Positions 1 to 5,883 of a stretch of 9,264 bases of DNA are shown piece after piece. Each line of letters begins with the position of its first letter. The stretch's first letter is position 1. The notes beneath the pieces are model-generated. The model worked only from the letters and a program-made list of their open reading frames with translations. It did no database searches and was not told the origin of the DNA. A program made the position numbers and the translations under genes. Source of the DNA: CAZSWS01 sp964610765 (GTDB lineage Bacteria; Bacteroidota; Bacteroidia; Bacteroidales; Tannerellaceae); NCBI GenBank assembly GCA_964610765.1, contig CAZSWS010000090.1, forward strand, positions 1-9,264. Reading direction: 5' to 3'.

Positions 1-47
1 GGAAATTAGGGATATGCCAGTGCGCCGTTATGTTTATTAAACGACTG

Positions 48-72
48 TAGGGGCGACTGGCCGGTCGCCCTA
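48..72. repeat. Palindromic repeat, copy A
   Basis: GGGCGAC (51-57) pairs perfectly with GTCGCCC (64-70) around a 6-base TGGCCG loop, flanked by TAG on the left and TA on the right. It is nearly identical to the unit at 135-159, 87 bases away, and shares its core with the hairpin at 480-503. It is probably a dispersed intergenic palindrome. It is not followed by a T-run, so it is a poor terminator. Confidence 0.65.
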
Positions 73-101
73 ATACAAACAAAACACCGACAAGAGCATT
101 T

Positions 102-116
102 CATGCTGTAGGCATG
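102..116. repeat. Small inverted repeat
   Basis: CATGC (102-106) and GCATG (112-116) form a 5-bp perfect stem with loop TGTAG, between the two GGGCGAC hairpins. The function is unknown and it may be chance. Confidence 0.25.
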
Positions 117-134
117 GAGAAAAGTAGAAAGGCG

Positions 135-159
135 TAGGGGCGCACTGGCGGTCGCCCTA
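135..159. repeat. Palindromic repeat, copy B
   Basis: Second copy of the 48-72 unit. GGGCG (138-142) pairs with CGCCC (153-157). An extra C (143) bulges out, after which AC (144-145) can pair with GT (151-152). Relative to copy A it has gained one C and lost one C in the loop, so the differences keep most of the stem. That points to a structured element rather than a recent exact duplication. Confidence 0.6.
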
Positions 160-215
160 TCCTATCAAAAGATTACATCATCAAGAATAAATGATCTGGT
201 GCGACTGTTTGCCGT

Positions 216-247
216 CATTGCGCACTCCGATCCGGCGCACTAGCCGC
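216..247. repeat. Degenerate direct repeat, unit 1
   Basis: This unit matches 261-295 at both ends. The first 16 bases differ at only two positions and share the core ACTCCGAT; the last 10 bases, CACTAGCCGC, are identical (238-247 and 286-295). The middle differs in length and sequence. TGCGC (219-223) and GCGCA (235-239) form a 5-bp stem inside the unit. The function is unknown. Confidence 0.55.
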
Positions 248-260
248 GACCTGACATAGT

Positions 261-295
261 CACTGCGTACTCCGATGCGCAATCTCACTAGCCGC
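261..295. repeat. Degenerate direct repeat, unit 2
   Basis: Second copy of the 216-247 unit, starting 45 bases downstream. TGCG (264-267) and CGCA (278-281) flank the same ACTCCGAT core, so the stem is kept although the bases around it changed. It ends with the CACTAGCCGC block shared with unit 1. Confidence 0.55.
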
Positions 296-391
296 AGCGG
301 TTATCAATAGCTGGTTTGATGCCCCTTTATCCCTTATTAAATACCTACGGCATTCCAACCCCTATATACTATCTTATTCTACCAATATATA

Positions 392-404
392 ATCCCTACG
401 GGAT
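392..404. repeat. ATCCC-TAC-GGGAT hairpin
   Basis: A perfect 5-bp inverted repeat with a 3-base loop. The CCTACGG core (395-401) also occurs at 344-350, giving a short direct repeat about 50 bases apart. It may be part of a dispersed intergenic element. No function is evident. Confidence 0.35.
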
Positions 405-435
405 AAAGAGGATTTTTCATTATCGTCTTTTCTTA

Positions 436-456
436 TGCGATTCCGCATCGGAGTGC
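436..456. repeat. Inverted core copy of the ACTCCGATGC repeat
   Basis: The reverse complement of 445-456 is GCACTCCGATGC. It shares 10 bases with unit 2 (269-278) and 10 with unit 1 (222-231). TGCG (436-439) and CGCA (444-447) form a small adjoining stem. With 216-295 this gives two direct and one inverted copy in about 240 bases. Confidence 0.45.
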
Positions 457-477
457 AGGGTGACGACGTTGGTTTGT

Positions 478-503
478 AAAAGGGCGACCAATTGATCGCC
501 CTT
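478..503 (-). terminator. Probable intrinsic terminator of the operon
   Basis: Read on the minus strand, AAGGGCGA (503-496) pairs with TCGCCCTT (487-480) as a perfect 8-bp stem around an 8-base loop containing CAATTG. The 3' arm runs into TTTT (481-478). It lies about 37 bases after the stop codon of the last gene, which fits transcription termination. The T-run is short. The stem core is the same GGGCGA/TCGCCC seen at 48-72 and 135-159. Confidence 0.6.
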
Positions 504-540
504 ATACCTTTATACTTGTCCCTTTCTGCTTTCTACTTAA

Positions 541-1674
541 TTAAAACTCAGACAGGTCTATTTCTTCAATGCCTTCAAGGGTGGGTAAAGACACTTTGGT
601 GGCATTCCATGTTTCAACGGTTACCTCTTTATTTCCGCCTCCCTTATAGGTATATGAGGCATTAGGCGTATAACCTACTATCTCACCATTACCCCAGTAT
701 ATATTTCCTCTAAAGCCTTCTCCTCCTTCAATAGTTGGAATCGTAAATGAGTTTTTAGTATGCTTCAATTTCAACACACTGTACGCACCCATGTCCGGCA
801 TTTCGTCCGTATATACATTCAAGGATATTTTCTCTGTTTGATCAGCAAATAGCGTTAAGCCATGAGAGGAAAGTGCTAGTCTGAAAATATATTTCATGCC
901 TTGCTCTATCTTCATTTCCGGAATAAACACCGCATAGTTCTTACCATCTACCTTCATAGTCACCGCTACATTACTTCCCTTTGACGCAAAAGGAATACAA
1001 AAGAACTCTGGTAGCTTTTCTGTCCATCCCTCTTTCGTGATGGTCTGACTCGTTGCTTTTTTATAAGTTCCGGCAGTAGTTCCTTTTATCTGTCCGGTTT
1101 CTATGTTCAGTGTTCCGGTTGTGAAATACTCTTCACCGTTGACTGTTACTTCTTGCAATTCACCTTTGCCTTCATATCCATTCAAGCTAATATTGAAAGA
1201 CAACATGGATAGGGCATGTTTCATAGTCAACTTACCGGTATGTGTATTAAATGTCACCGCTACTCCTGCTCCCGAATACAAATAGTCTATTTGCGACTGC
1301 ACTTGTACAGGAACTGCTGTCGGGTCTACATTTGCAGCATCATATGGATGAACAGCATAAAGGAATGCCTTTTGTGCTTTGGTTAATTTGATAGCCGGCG
1401 CAGGAATCCACGTACCTCCTTTACGAGTCGCCTTGATATTCGTTTGCATATCGTTAGATGACAGCGTGTTGTATTCTTTGGCAAACACATTCATTGTTTG
1501 TTCATCATTCAGTTCAGTCGTTACGGATTTCGTCATTACTTCCGTAACAAATGATACATCCACTGTCTCACCTGTAGGTATTGGAATGTCCGGATCATCC
1601 TTCGAACTGCCTCCACAGCCTTGTAGTGTCAATGCACTAAACAAGCCTATAACTAGATATTTTAAATATTTCAT
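541..1674 (-). CDS. Fimbrillin-family lipoprotein with PKD-like C-terminal domain
   Basis: A 377-residue exported lipoprotein. Residues 1-20 are a lipoprotein signal ending in LQGC (lipidated Cys20), followed by a flexible GGSSKDDPD linker. Residues about 36-295 look like the Mfa-like/fimbrillin fold: a TWIPAPAIKL strand (88-97), an AVHPYD segment (107-112) like the 'AyyPy' of this family, and the LTMKHALSMLSFNI stretch (149-162). Residues about 300-377 differ: WGNG (327-330), SYTYKGGG (340-347) and VTVETWNA (351-358) then a leucine-rich end resemble a PKD-like domain (WGDG ... HtY ... V). No pilus assembly genes are nearby, so a surface adhesin or binding lipoprotein is likelier than a polymerising pilin. 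It starts 5 bases after the protease stop, so the two are surely co-transcribed. The fimbrillin call is fairly sure; the C-terminal domain and role are inference. Confidence 0.75.
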   Translation of the reverse strand: MKYLKYLVIGLFSALTLQGCGGSSKDDPDIPIPTGETVDVSFVTEVMTKSVTTELNDEQTMNVFAKEYNTLSSNDMQTNIKATRKGGTWIPAPAIKLTKAQKAFLYAVHPYDAANVDPTAVPVQVQSQIDYLYSGAGVAVTFNTHTGKLTMKHALSMLSFNISLNGYEGKGELQEVTVNGEEYFTTGTLNIETGQIKGTTAGTYKKATSQTITKEGWTEKLPEFFCIPFASKGSNVAVTMKVDGKNYAVFIPEMKIEQGMKYIFRLALSSHGLTLFADQTEKISLNVYTDEMPDMGAYSVLKLKHTKNSFTIPTIEGGEGFRGNIYWGNGEIVGYTPNASYTYKGGGNKEVTVETWNATKVSLPTLEGIEEIDLSEF

Positions 1675-1679
1675 GTCGT

Positions 1680-3350
1680 TTAGTTCTTTAAAGCGTTAAC
1701 AGATTCTTTGACTACAAACCGTAGCTTTTTCGTGTCCTTCTCATCCGAAAGCGTCAGTATATACACCCCCGAAGCCAACGCTTCTGTATCAATATCAAAC
1801 CGCGTTTCAGTCGTTACCCTACCTGCATAGTATTCTTCGCCGGTAGCTTCCGAAACAACTGTATACGATACATTCTGTTTGGTTTGAATGGCGATAAACC
1901 CTGTTGTTTTATCAAACGCAAAAGATGTAGCTTCCTCGATGGTTTTTTGCGCACTGGATGTACCTGTTACTAGAATGAGAAATCCTTGTGCCAAGGATGT
2001 ATTATTGGTTTTATCTTCCACAACAATTTCAATCTCTCTATTCACCGGGTCTAAAGACCTTGTTGCTAAAAGCTTTCCTTCTTTAATTTCAAAAGGAACC
2101 TCTTGGTACAGCTGAGTAATTAAATTATATTTACCTCTTACAGTAAATGTATACTCGTGCCTATCCACTGCATTTTCCACACGTACTTCTCCAACAGGTG
2201 TACCGGCTAATAAACCGGATTCAATGCGATTATTAGATAAGAGTATATTCCGAGGTTTTTCAGAGGGTGCATCAATACCAATTACCATCCCCTGATTGGC
2301 TGTATAGTCCATATCCATATAACTATCACGCAACGCATCAATGGAGTAATAGCCATTTCCGTAATTGCCCCATCCCCAATTCACATGATACATACGGTCG
2401 CCATCATACCCATCTAAGTTAAAGGCATGCCCAGCCCTCTTTTTCACATCTTGACCGGCATAGATAACGGCCCTACCTGCCTGCAGCTCGTTAATAATCA
2501 ACTGCGCCCAGTCTCCAGAGTAAGATGCACGACTATAATACTTCGCATGCTTATACGAAAAATACTGCTGCATCGCTTCTCCAACTTCAGATGTATAGGC
2601 ACCGGAAGCTTCCACTCCATATTGCATATTCACAGCTACTCCGCAATGGTACAGCAACCGAGCTGTTTCTTTATAATTATCAGTCCCGGCTAATATTTGT
2701 TCCCAACTGTAGCTTTCTTCTTTATCGTAATCTATGGATACAGTTCCTAGACCCGGAGGTCTATAACTATGTGTACCCACAGGTCGAGCCGGATGCTGCG
2801 CCACACTCATCGCCTGCGCCATAGCTACCGCTACACAACCAACCAGCGTGCGCTGACTACCAACTTTAGGACAAAACTGATTGTAAGGATCTCCTTGATT
2901 CCATCCAATTGTTATGATGGGTTTCACTTCCCCCCCTATCGTTTTTACTCTCGTACGAATCAATGTCGGGTCCCAACCCACTACAGGTTCATCCATAAGC
3001 TGTGCATTTCGTTCAATCTCCTGGTTATAGACATTCAGCCAACCCTGTACATTATCGGGCAACGCCCTTTGTAAGGAAAATGAGCCATTCGGAGAATACG
3101 CTAACAGCGGTGTAGAGGTGTCGTCTCCAGAAATCATCACCCAACCCGTAGGAGCAAAGTTAACGATATAGATGCTTTTCACATCCTTATGATACACCGT
3201 TTCCACGTTACGTACAGTCCCGGAAAAGGTTTTCACTTTCGCTCGCATCCATTCGAGTCCCACCAATTTAGCCTGCTCAACAGTAACCTCCTTGGCATAT
3301 ATCCCGAATGAAAAGCACACTAGTAAGAAAAATAAGATGCTTCGTTTCAT
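1680..3350 (-). CDS. Secreted C10 family cysteine protease (streptopain/SpeB-like) with C-terminal accessory domains
   Basis: A 556-residue endopeptidase precursor, in the family of SpeB, PrtT, interpain and the Bacteroides Bfp/Btp proteases. Residues 1-19 are a signal peptide with likely cleavage after IYA; there is no lipobox, unlike the three lipoproteins of the locus. Residues about 20-140 match a SpeB-type inhibitory propeptide (YIVNFAPTGWVMISGDD, 61-77). The catalytic domain spans about 141-362: NQGDPYN (151-157), nucleophile Cys172 in GCVAVAMAQ, His308 in AGHAFNLDGYDG, and HVNWGWGN (322-329). All key residues are present, so it should be active. Residues about 367-463 look cadherin-like (NILLSNNRIESG, AGTPVGEV, FEIKEGKLLATRSLD, FLILVTG). 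Residues about 473-548 resemble a type IX secretion C-terminal domain (ASGVYILTLS ... KKLRFVVK). A typical SpeB is about 400 residues, so about 190 are extra. It lies 85 bases after the Calx-beta gene and 5 before the fimbrillin-like gene. Confidence 0.9.
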   Translation of the reverse strand: MKRSILFFLLVCFSFGIYAKEVTVEQAKLVGLEWMRAKVKTFSGTVRNVETVYHKDVKSIYIVNFAPTGWVMISGDDTSTPLLAYSPNGSFSLQRALPDNVQGWLNVYNQEIERNAQLMDEPVVGWDPTLIRTRVKTIGGEVKPIITIGWNQGDPYNQFCPKVGSQRTLVGCVAVAMAQAMSVAQHPARPVGTHSYRPPGLGTVSIDYDKEESYSWEQILAGTDNYKETARLLYHCGVAVNMQYGVEASGAYTSEVGEAMQQYFSYKHAKYYSRASYSGDWAQLIINELQAGRAVIYAGQDVKKRAGHAFNLDGYDGDRMYHVNWGWGNYGNGYYSIDALRDSYMDMDYTANQGMVIGIDAPSEKPRNILLSNNRIESGLLAGTPVGEVRVENAVDRHEYTFTVRGKYNLITQLYQEVPFEIKEGKLLATRSLDPVNREIEIVVEDKTNNTSLAQGFLILVTGTSSAQKTIEEATSFAFDKTTGFIAIQTKQNVSYTVVSEATGEEYYAGRVTTETRFDIDTEALASGVYILTLSDEKDTKKLRFVVKESVNALKN

Positions 3351-3354
3351 AGAT

Positions 3355-3382
3355 AAGTTCTTTATGTTCTAAGTTCTTTATG
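3355..3382 (-). repeat. Tandem 12-base direct repeat before the protease start
   Basis: AAGTTCTTTATG occurs at 3355-3366 and again at 3371-3382, a 16-base period. On the transcribed strand it reads CATAAAGAACTT, and the copy nearer the gene sits a few bases before the protease ATG. A third copy of the inner 9 bases (TAAAGAACT) lies at 1690-1682, just before the fimbrillin-like start. It is probably part of the translation-initiation leader, with the second copy possibly a duplicated or alternative ribosome landing site. Confidence 0.5.
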
Positions 3383-3386
3383 GTAA

Positions 3387-3414
3387 AAAGGGTGTGTTTA
3401 ATAACACACCCTTT
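3387..3414 (-). promoter_or_regulatory. Perfect 12-bp hairpin between transporter and protease modules (attenuator or terminator)
   Basis: AAAGGGTGTGTT (3387-3398) is perfectly complementary to AACACACCCTTT (3403-3414), with a 4-base loop. On the transcribed strand the stem is followed by TTTTT (3389-3385, three of them inside the stem), so it has the form of an intrinsic terminator. It cannot simply end the operon for everything downstream, because only about 34 bases separate it from the protease ATG, too few for a separate promoter. Likely roles are partial termination that lowers protease-fimbrillin expression, an RNA stabiliser for the 3' end of the transporter message, or a leader structure of a transcript started at 3431-3438. 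Confidence 0.65.
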
Positions 3415-3430
3415 AAAAAATATAACTAAA

Positions 3431-3462
3431 CAAACTTATTGTTTTTCAAAAGATGCAGCAGA
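3431..3462 (-). promoter_or_regulatory. Possible internal promoter for the protease-fimbrillin pair
   Basis: On the minus strand TAAGTTTG (3438-3431) fits the Bacteroidetes -7 consensus TAnnTTTG exactly. It is preceded by TCTG (3462-3459), a 3 of 4 match to the -33 TTTG box, with a 20-base spacer (consensus 19-21). The -7 box overlaps the TAA stop of the Calx-beta lipoprotein gene. A transcript would start near 3424 and carry the 12-bp hairpin in a leader of roughly 75 bases. The match could be chance in AT-rich DNA. Confidence 0.35.
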
Positions 3463-4317
3463 CCATTGGAACCAACGTCCCATGAATGTCCCTGAGTCAA
3501 AAACAGCACCATAAATAGGCAGAGTTTGATCAAAGGTAATGGTTTTAAAATCCTCAGACCATGTACCCGGTATCTCTCCTTCAATATATACCATTCCATC
3601 AACTACAGTTCCAATTAGGACTAAACCCGTAAAAGATCCAAAATTAACGTTATCAGCAAATTGCGTACCTAAAGGTATATTTAAAGAACCTTTTCCTGTT
3701 TCTATATCATAATTATAAGCCAATGTTAATGTAGTCCAATCATAACCCATAAGACCAGTAACAATCATTTCCTTTTCATACAATGGATGGCTTTCATCAT
3801 ATACTTGAATATTCACATCATAAGAGGCTGTTCCATTATTAGCAAAGAATTTCCATTTACCAGCGAATTTTTCATAGAAATTCGCATCATTGTCACTGAG
3901 TGTAATAATTGTTGCATCATTTTCCACACTAATAGCAGCTCCTTGCGCTTGAACAATTTTCGCAACAAACGTACGGTCTTTATTGATTACATCGTCATCT
4001 ACAGCCTTAATTTCTAAATTAACCTGCGGATTCTCCGGCTGAATAATCAATGTTTTGGATGTAACCATGTAATGTACATCATCCATTGCCGGATTTTCTC
4101 CATATTCAGCAACTTCAACCGTAAGTTTTATTGGAGCATTTTGTTCACCGGTTACAGAAATAGGAACTTGAAACACACCTGTTGTTTCTTTTACCTTCAT
4201 TTCAGTTTGAGTCATCGCCACTGTTGCATTGCCTGAGTTTATCTTCTCATCATCCGAACAGGCAACTAAAAACAGGGTTGACATCAATAATAACACAATA
4301 TATTTTAAAGATTTCAT
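3436..4317 (-). CDS. Surface lipoprotein with Calx-beta domain, third gene of the SusCD operon
   Basis: A 293-residue lipoprotein. The signal ends in LVAC (Cys20) and is followed by SDDE, which matches the acidic export signal that sends Bacteroidetes lipoproteins to the cell surface. Residues about 31-145 fit a Calx-beta domain: DDVHY (79-83), TLIIQPENPQVNLEIKAVDDD (hydrophobic strand then acidic 107-109) and the terminal SDNDAN (141-146), where acidic residues could bind calcium. Residues about 148-293 start with FAGKWKF and alternate short beta strands and turns; this half looks like a lipocalin-like or other beta-barrel binding domain, but I do not recognise a named family. The gene lies 26 bases after the SusD-like gene, the usual place for an additional ligand-binding lipoprotein of such systems. 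An AAGGA-containing leader (4331-4321) supports this start. The substrate cannot be told from sequence. Confidence 0.75.
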   Translation of the reverse strand: MKSLKYIVLLLMSTLFLVACSDDEKINSGNATVAMTQTEMKVKETTGVFQVPISVTGEQNAPIKLTVEVAEYGENPAMDDVHYMVTSKTLIIQPENPQVNLEIKAVDDDVINKDRTFVAKIVQAQGAAISVENDATIITLSDNDANFYEKFAGKWKFFANNGTASYDVNIQVYDESHPLYEKEMIVTGLMGYDWTTLTLAYNYDIETGKGSLNIPLGTQFADNVNFGSFTGLVLIGTVVDGMVYIEGEIPGTWSEDFKTITFDQTLPIYGAVFDSGTFMGRWFQWSAASFEKQ

Positions 4318-4320
4318 ATT

Positions 4321-4331
4321 TTCCTTCTTTA
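4321..4331 (-). promoter_or_regulatory. Ribosome binding region of the Calx-beta lipoprotein gene
   Basis: TAAAGAAGGAA on the minus strand contains AAGGA, ending four bases before the ATG at 4317. It is the only clear Shine-Dalgarno-like sequence in the locus. The TAAAGAA part is shared with the leaders of the protease and fimbrillin-like genes. Confidence 0.5.
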
Positions 4332-4343
4332 CATGTTTATCAA

Positions 4344-5864
4344 TTAATAACCCGGATTTTGTTGTTTCTCAATTTGAGGATTGGCATCTATCTCACCTTT
4401 CGGAATAGGCCAAACAAATCGGTAGTCATTTGCCTCATACGAAAGTTGATCTTGATTACCCGTTCGTAAAATCAACATTTCATTGTATCCGGCATGTGCA
4501 CCTGCACGTTTAAAGCCTTTACCCCATCGCTTTAAGTCACCAAATCTAAATCCTTCTCCAATTAATTCACGACGACGTTCTAACTCTATTTCATTCGTAA
4601 GAACGACACCCGAATAAGTGGATTCTTTATATCCATCAATACGGACTTGTCTCAACGCATTCAAGTATTTATTTGCTGTAGCTTCTTGTCCAGGAATTTT
4701 GCTAGCTGCTTCTGCTGCTATCAAGTAAAACTCCGCACTACGTACGGGCTTACCCATGTTCCGATATTCTGGAACTTTAGCTGTTTGCAAGTTCATATTT
4801 CCAGCAAACTTACTGAACACAAAAACTGTTTGTTCACCACCTGTAGTGATAATTTTTTTAGGCTTAAGATATACATCTCTACGAATATCCTCTTTTTCAT
4901 ACAAATCAACCACTTCTTTTGTAGGTAGATAGTCTACGAGATCTTTATCACTCAAAAAGCTTTGACCTGTTGGAGATCCTCGATGAATTTCTGTCATATG
5001 AACAAGAAAAACAATTTCTTTTCCTTCATCATTTTCCCACATAGTTTGTAGAGTATCTCTCTTAACTAAAGGATACCGATTGTCATTGATTAAAGTCTCA
5101 GATATCTTTAAAGCTGTTGGGTAGTCCTTCATAGATAAGGCAACTCGTGCTTGAAGTGCTTTTGCAAAGTCTGAAGTCATATAAACAGATTCAGCTTTCG
5201 GGGCTGCTGTTTTGTCAAAATTTTCATATTCTTCTAAATATTTCACGGCATTCGACAAATCTTCGTTAATTAACGTATATCCTTGCCCCAATGTATTCCT
5301 TCCGGGGTATTTTTCATACAAAGAAGACGGCTCATATAATGTCACTAATGGAACTCCCTGTGCTTCCGCATCTTTATTGCTTTCTGTATAAGCAGGGCTA
5401 AATTTATCAATCAAGTTATAATGACAAAATGCACGAGTAATATAGGCTTCGCCTAAATAGCGGCGAAGTTCTTTCAACTCCTCTTCGGTAAATATTTTTT
5501 CCTGCCCTTCCATTGCTTCCATTTTATTAATAATAAAATTAGCTTTAGCAATAATGGAATAATAATTAGCCCAAATATTAGTAATCTCAGTGGTTTGAGG
5601 TTGAATCGTACCGGTATATAAACTACCTAAGCGGTTCCCATTACCAATAACTCCATTAAAATTATCCGTTTGAATTTCCGAATAAATAAGGTAGCCTCCG
5701 GTAGATAACCCACGCCAGTTCACGTATAATCCATTACGGAATTTCCGGCAGTCATTCAAGGTTTGCACTGCCTCGTTTTCCTCAATACTTGAATGTGGTT
5801 TTAAGTCCATATCACAGGCAGCCAAACCGATTACAAGTAAAAGTAATATTGATATTTTTTTCAT
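4344..5864 (-). CDS. SusD/RagB family nutrient-binding outer-membrane lipoprotein
   Basis: A 506-residue lipoprotein that caps its SusC partner and delivers ligand to it at the cell surface. The signal peptide ends in LAAC (Cys17), followed by DMD. The SusD fold is clear: IWANYYSIIAKANFIINKM (97-115), the GEAYITRAFCHYNLIDKF helix (138-155), and in the C-terminal part LERRRELIGEGFRFGDLKRW (428-447) and FVWPIP (483-488) followed by IEKQQNPGY at the end. The length is normal (about 450-600) and the protein looks intact. It begins 19 bases after the SusC-like stop and is certainly in the same operon. The ligand is unknown. The neighbouring C10 protease, and the lack of carbohydrate enzymes, suggest peptides (a RagB-like role) rather than glycans; this is inference. 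Confidence 0.93.
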   Translation of the reverse strand: MKKISILLLLVIGLAACDMDLKPHSSIEENEAVQTLNDCRKFRNGLYVNWRGLSTGGYLIYSEIQTDNFNGVIGNGNRLGSLYTGTIQPQTTEITNIWANYYSIIAKANFIINKMEAMEGQEKIFTEEELKELRRYLGEAYITRAFCHYNLIDKFSPAYTESNKDAEAQGVPLVTLYEPSSLYEKYPGRNTLGQGYTLINEDLSNAVKYLEEYENFDKTAAPKAESVYMTSDFAKALQARVALSMKDYPTALKISETLINDNRYPLVKRDTLQTMWENDEGKEIVFLVHMTEIHRGSPTGQSFLSDKDLVDYLPTKEVVDLYEKEDIRRDVYLKPKKIITTGGEQTVFVFSKFAGNMNLQTAKVPEYRNMGKPVRSAEFYLIAAEAASKIPGQEATANKYLNALRQVRIDGYKESTYSGVVLTNEIELERRRELIGEGFRFGDLKRWGKGFKRAGAHAGYNEMLILRTGNQDQLSYEANDYRFVWPIPKGEIDANPQIEKQQNPGY

Positions 5865-5883
5865 AATTAAATTCTTTTATTCA

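Larger units (their letters stand above)
1..540. other. Repeat-rich intergenic region without a gene
   Basis: This is the 540-base stretch downstream of the fimbrillin-like gene. I see no believable coding sequence on either strand. It holds two hairpins with a GGGCGAC/GTCGCCC core (48-72, 135-159), a related hairpin that serves as a terminator candidate (478-503), two degenerate direct repeats (216-247, 261-295) with an inverted core copy (445-456), and a short ATCCC/GGGAT hairpin (392-404). The 200-300 part looks clearly richer in G+C than the genes next to it. Such density suggests dispersed Bacteroidetes intergenic repeats or remnants of them. No transposase or attachment site is visible. 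Confidence 0.7.

Noticed and set aside
48..295. CRISPR array
   Set aside because: Repeats are only two copies each, degenerate, of two different families, with no equal spacers and no cas genes.
1..540. Insertion sequence or integration remnant
   Set aside because: No transposase fragment, terminal inverted repeats with target duplication, or tRNA/attachment site could be found; only short palindromic repeats.
541..1674. True polymerising pilin (FimA/Mfa1-type subunit)
   Set aside because: No pilus accessory genes (anchor, tip proteins) are nearby, and the C-terminus looks PKD-like instead of a donor strand, so I kept the wider fimbrillin-family call.
1103..1699. Plus-strand open frames opposite the fimbrillin-like gene
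   Set aside because: They lie antisense to an intact, recognisable gene, show no family features, and their compositions are those of a complementary strand.
2427..3074. Plus-strand open frames opposite the protease gene
   Set aside because: They overlap each other and the catalytic domain of an intact protease, and look like random translation rich in His, Ser and Tyr.
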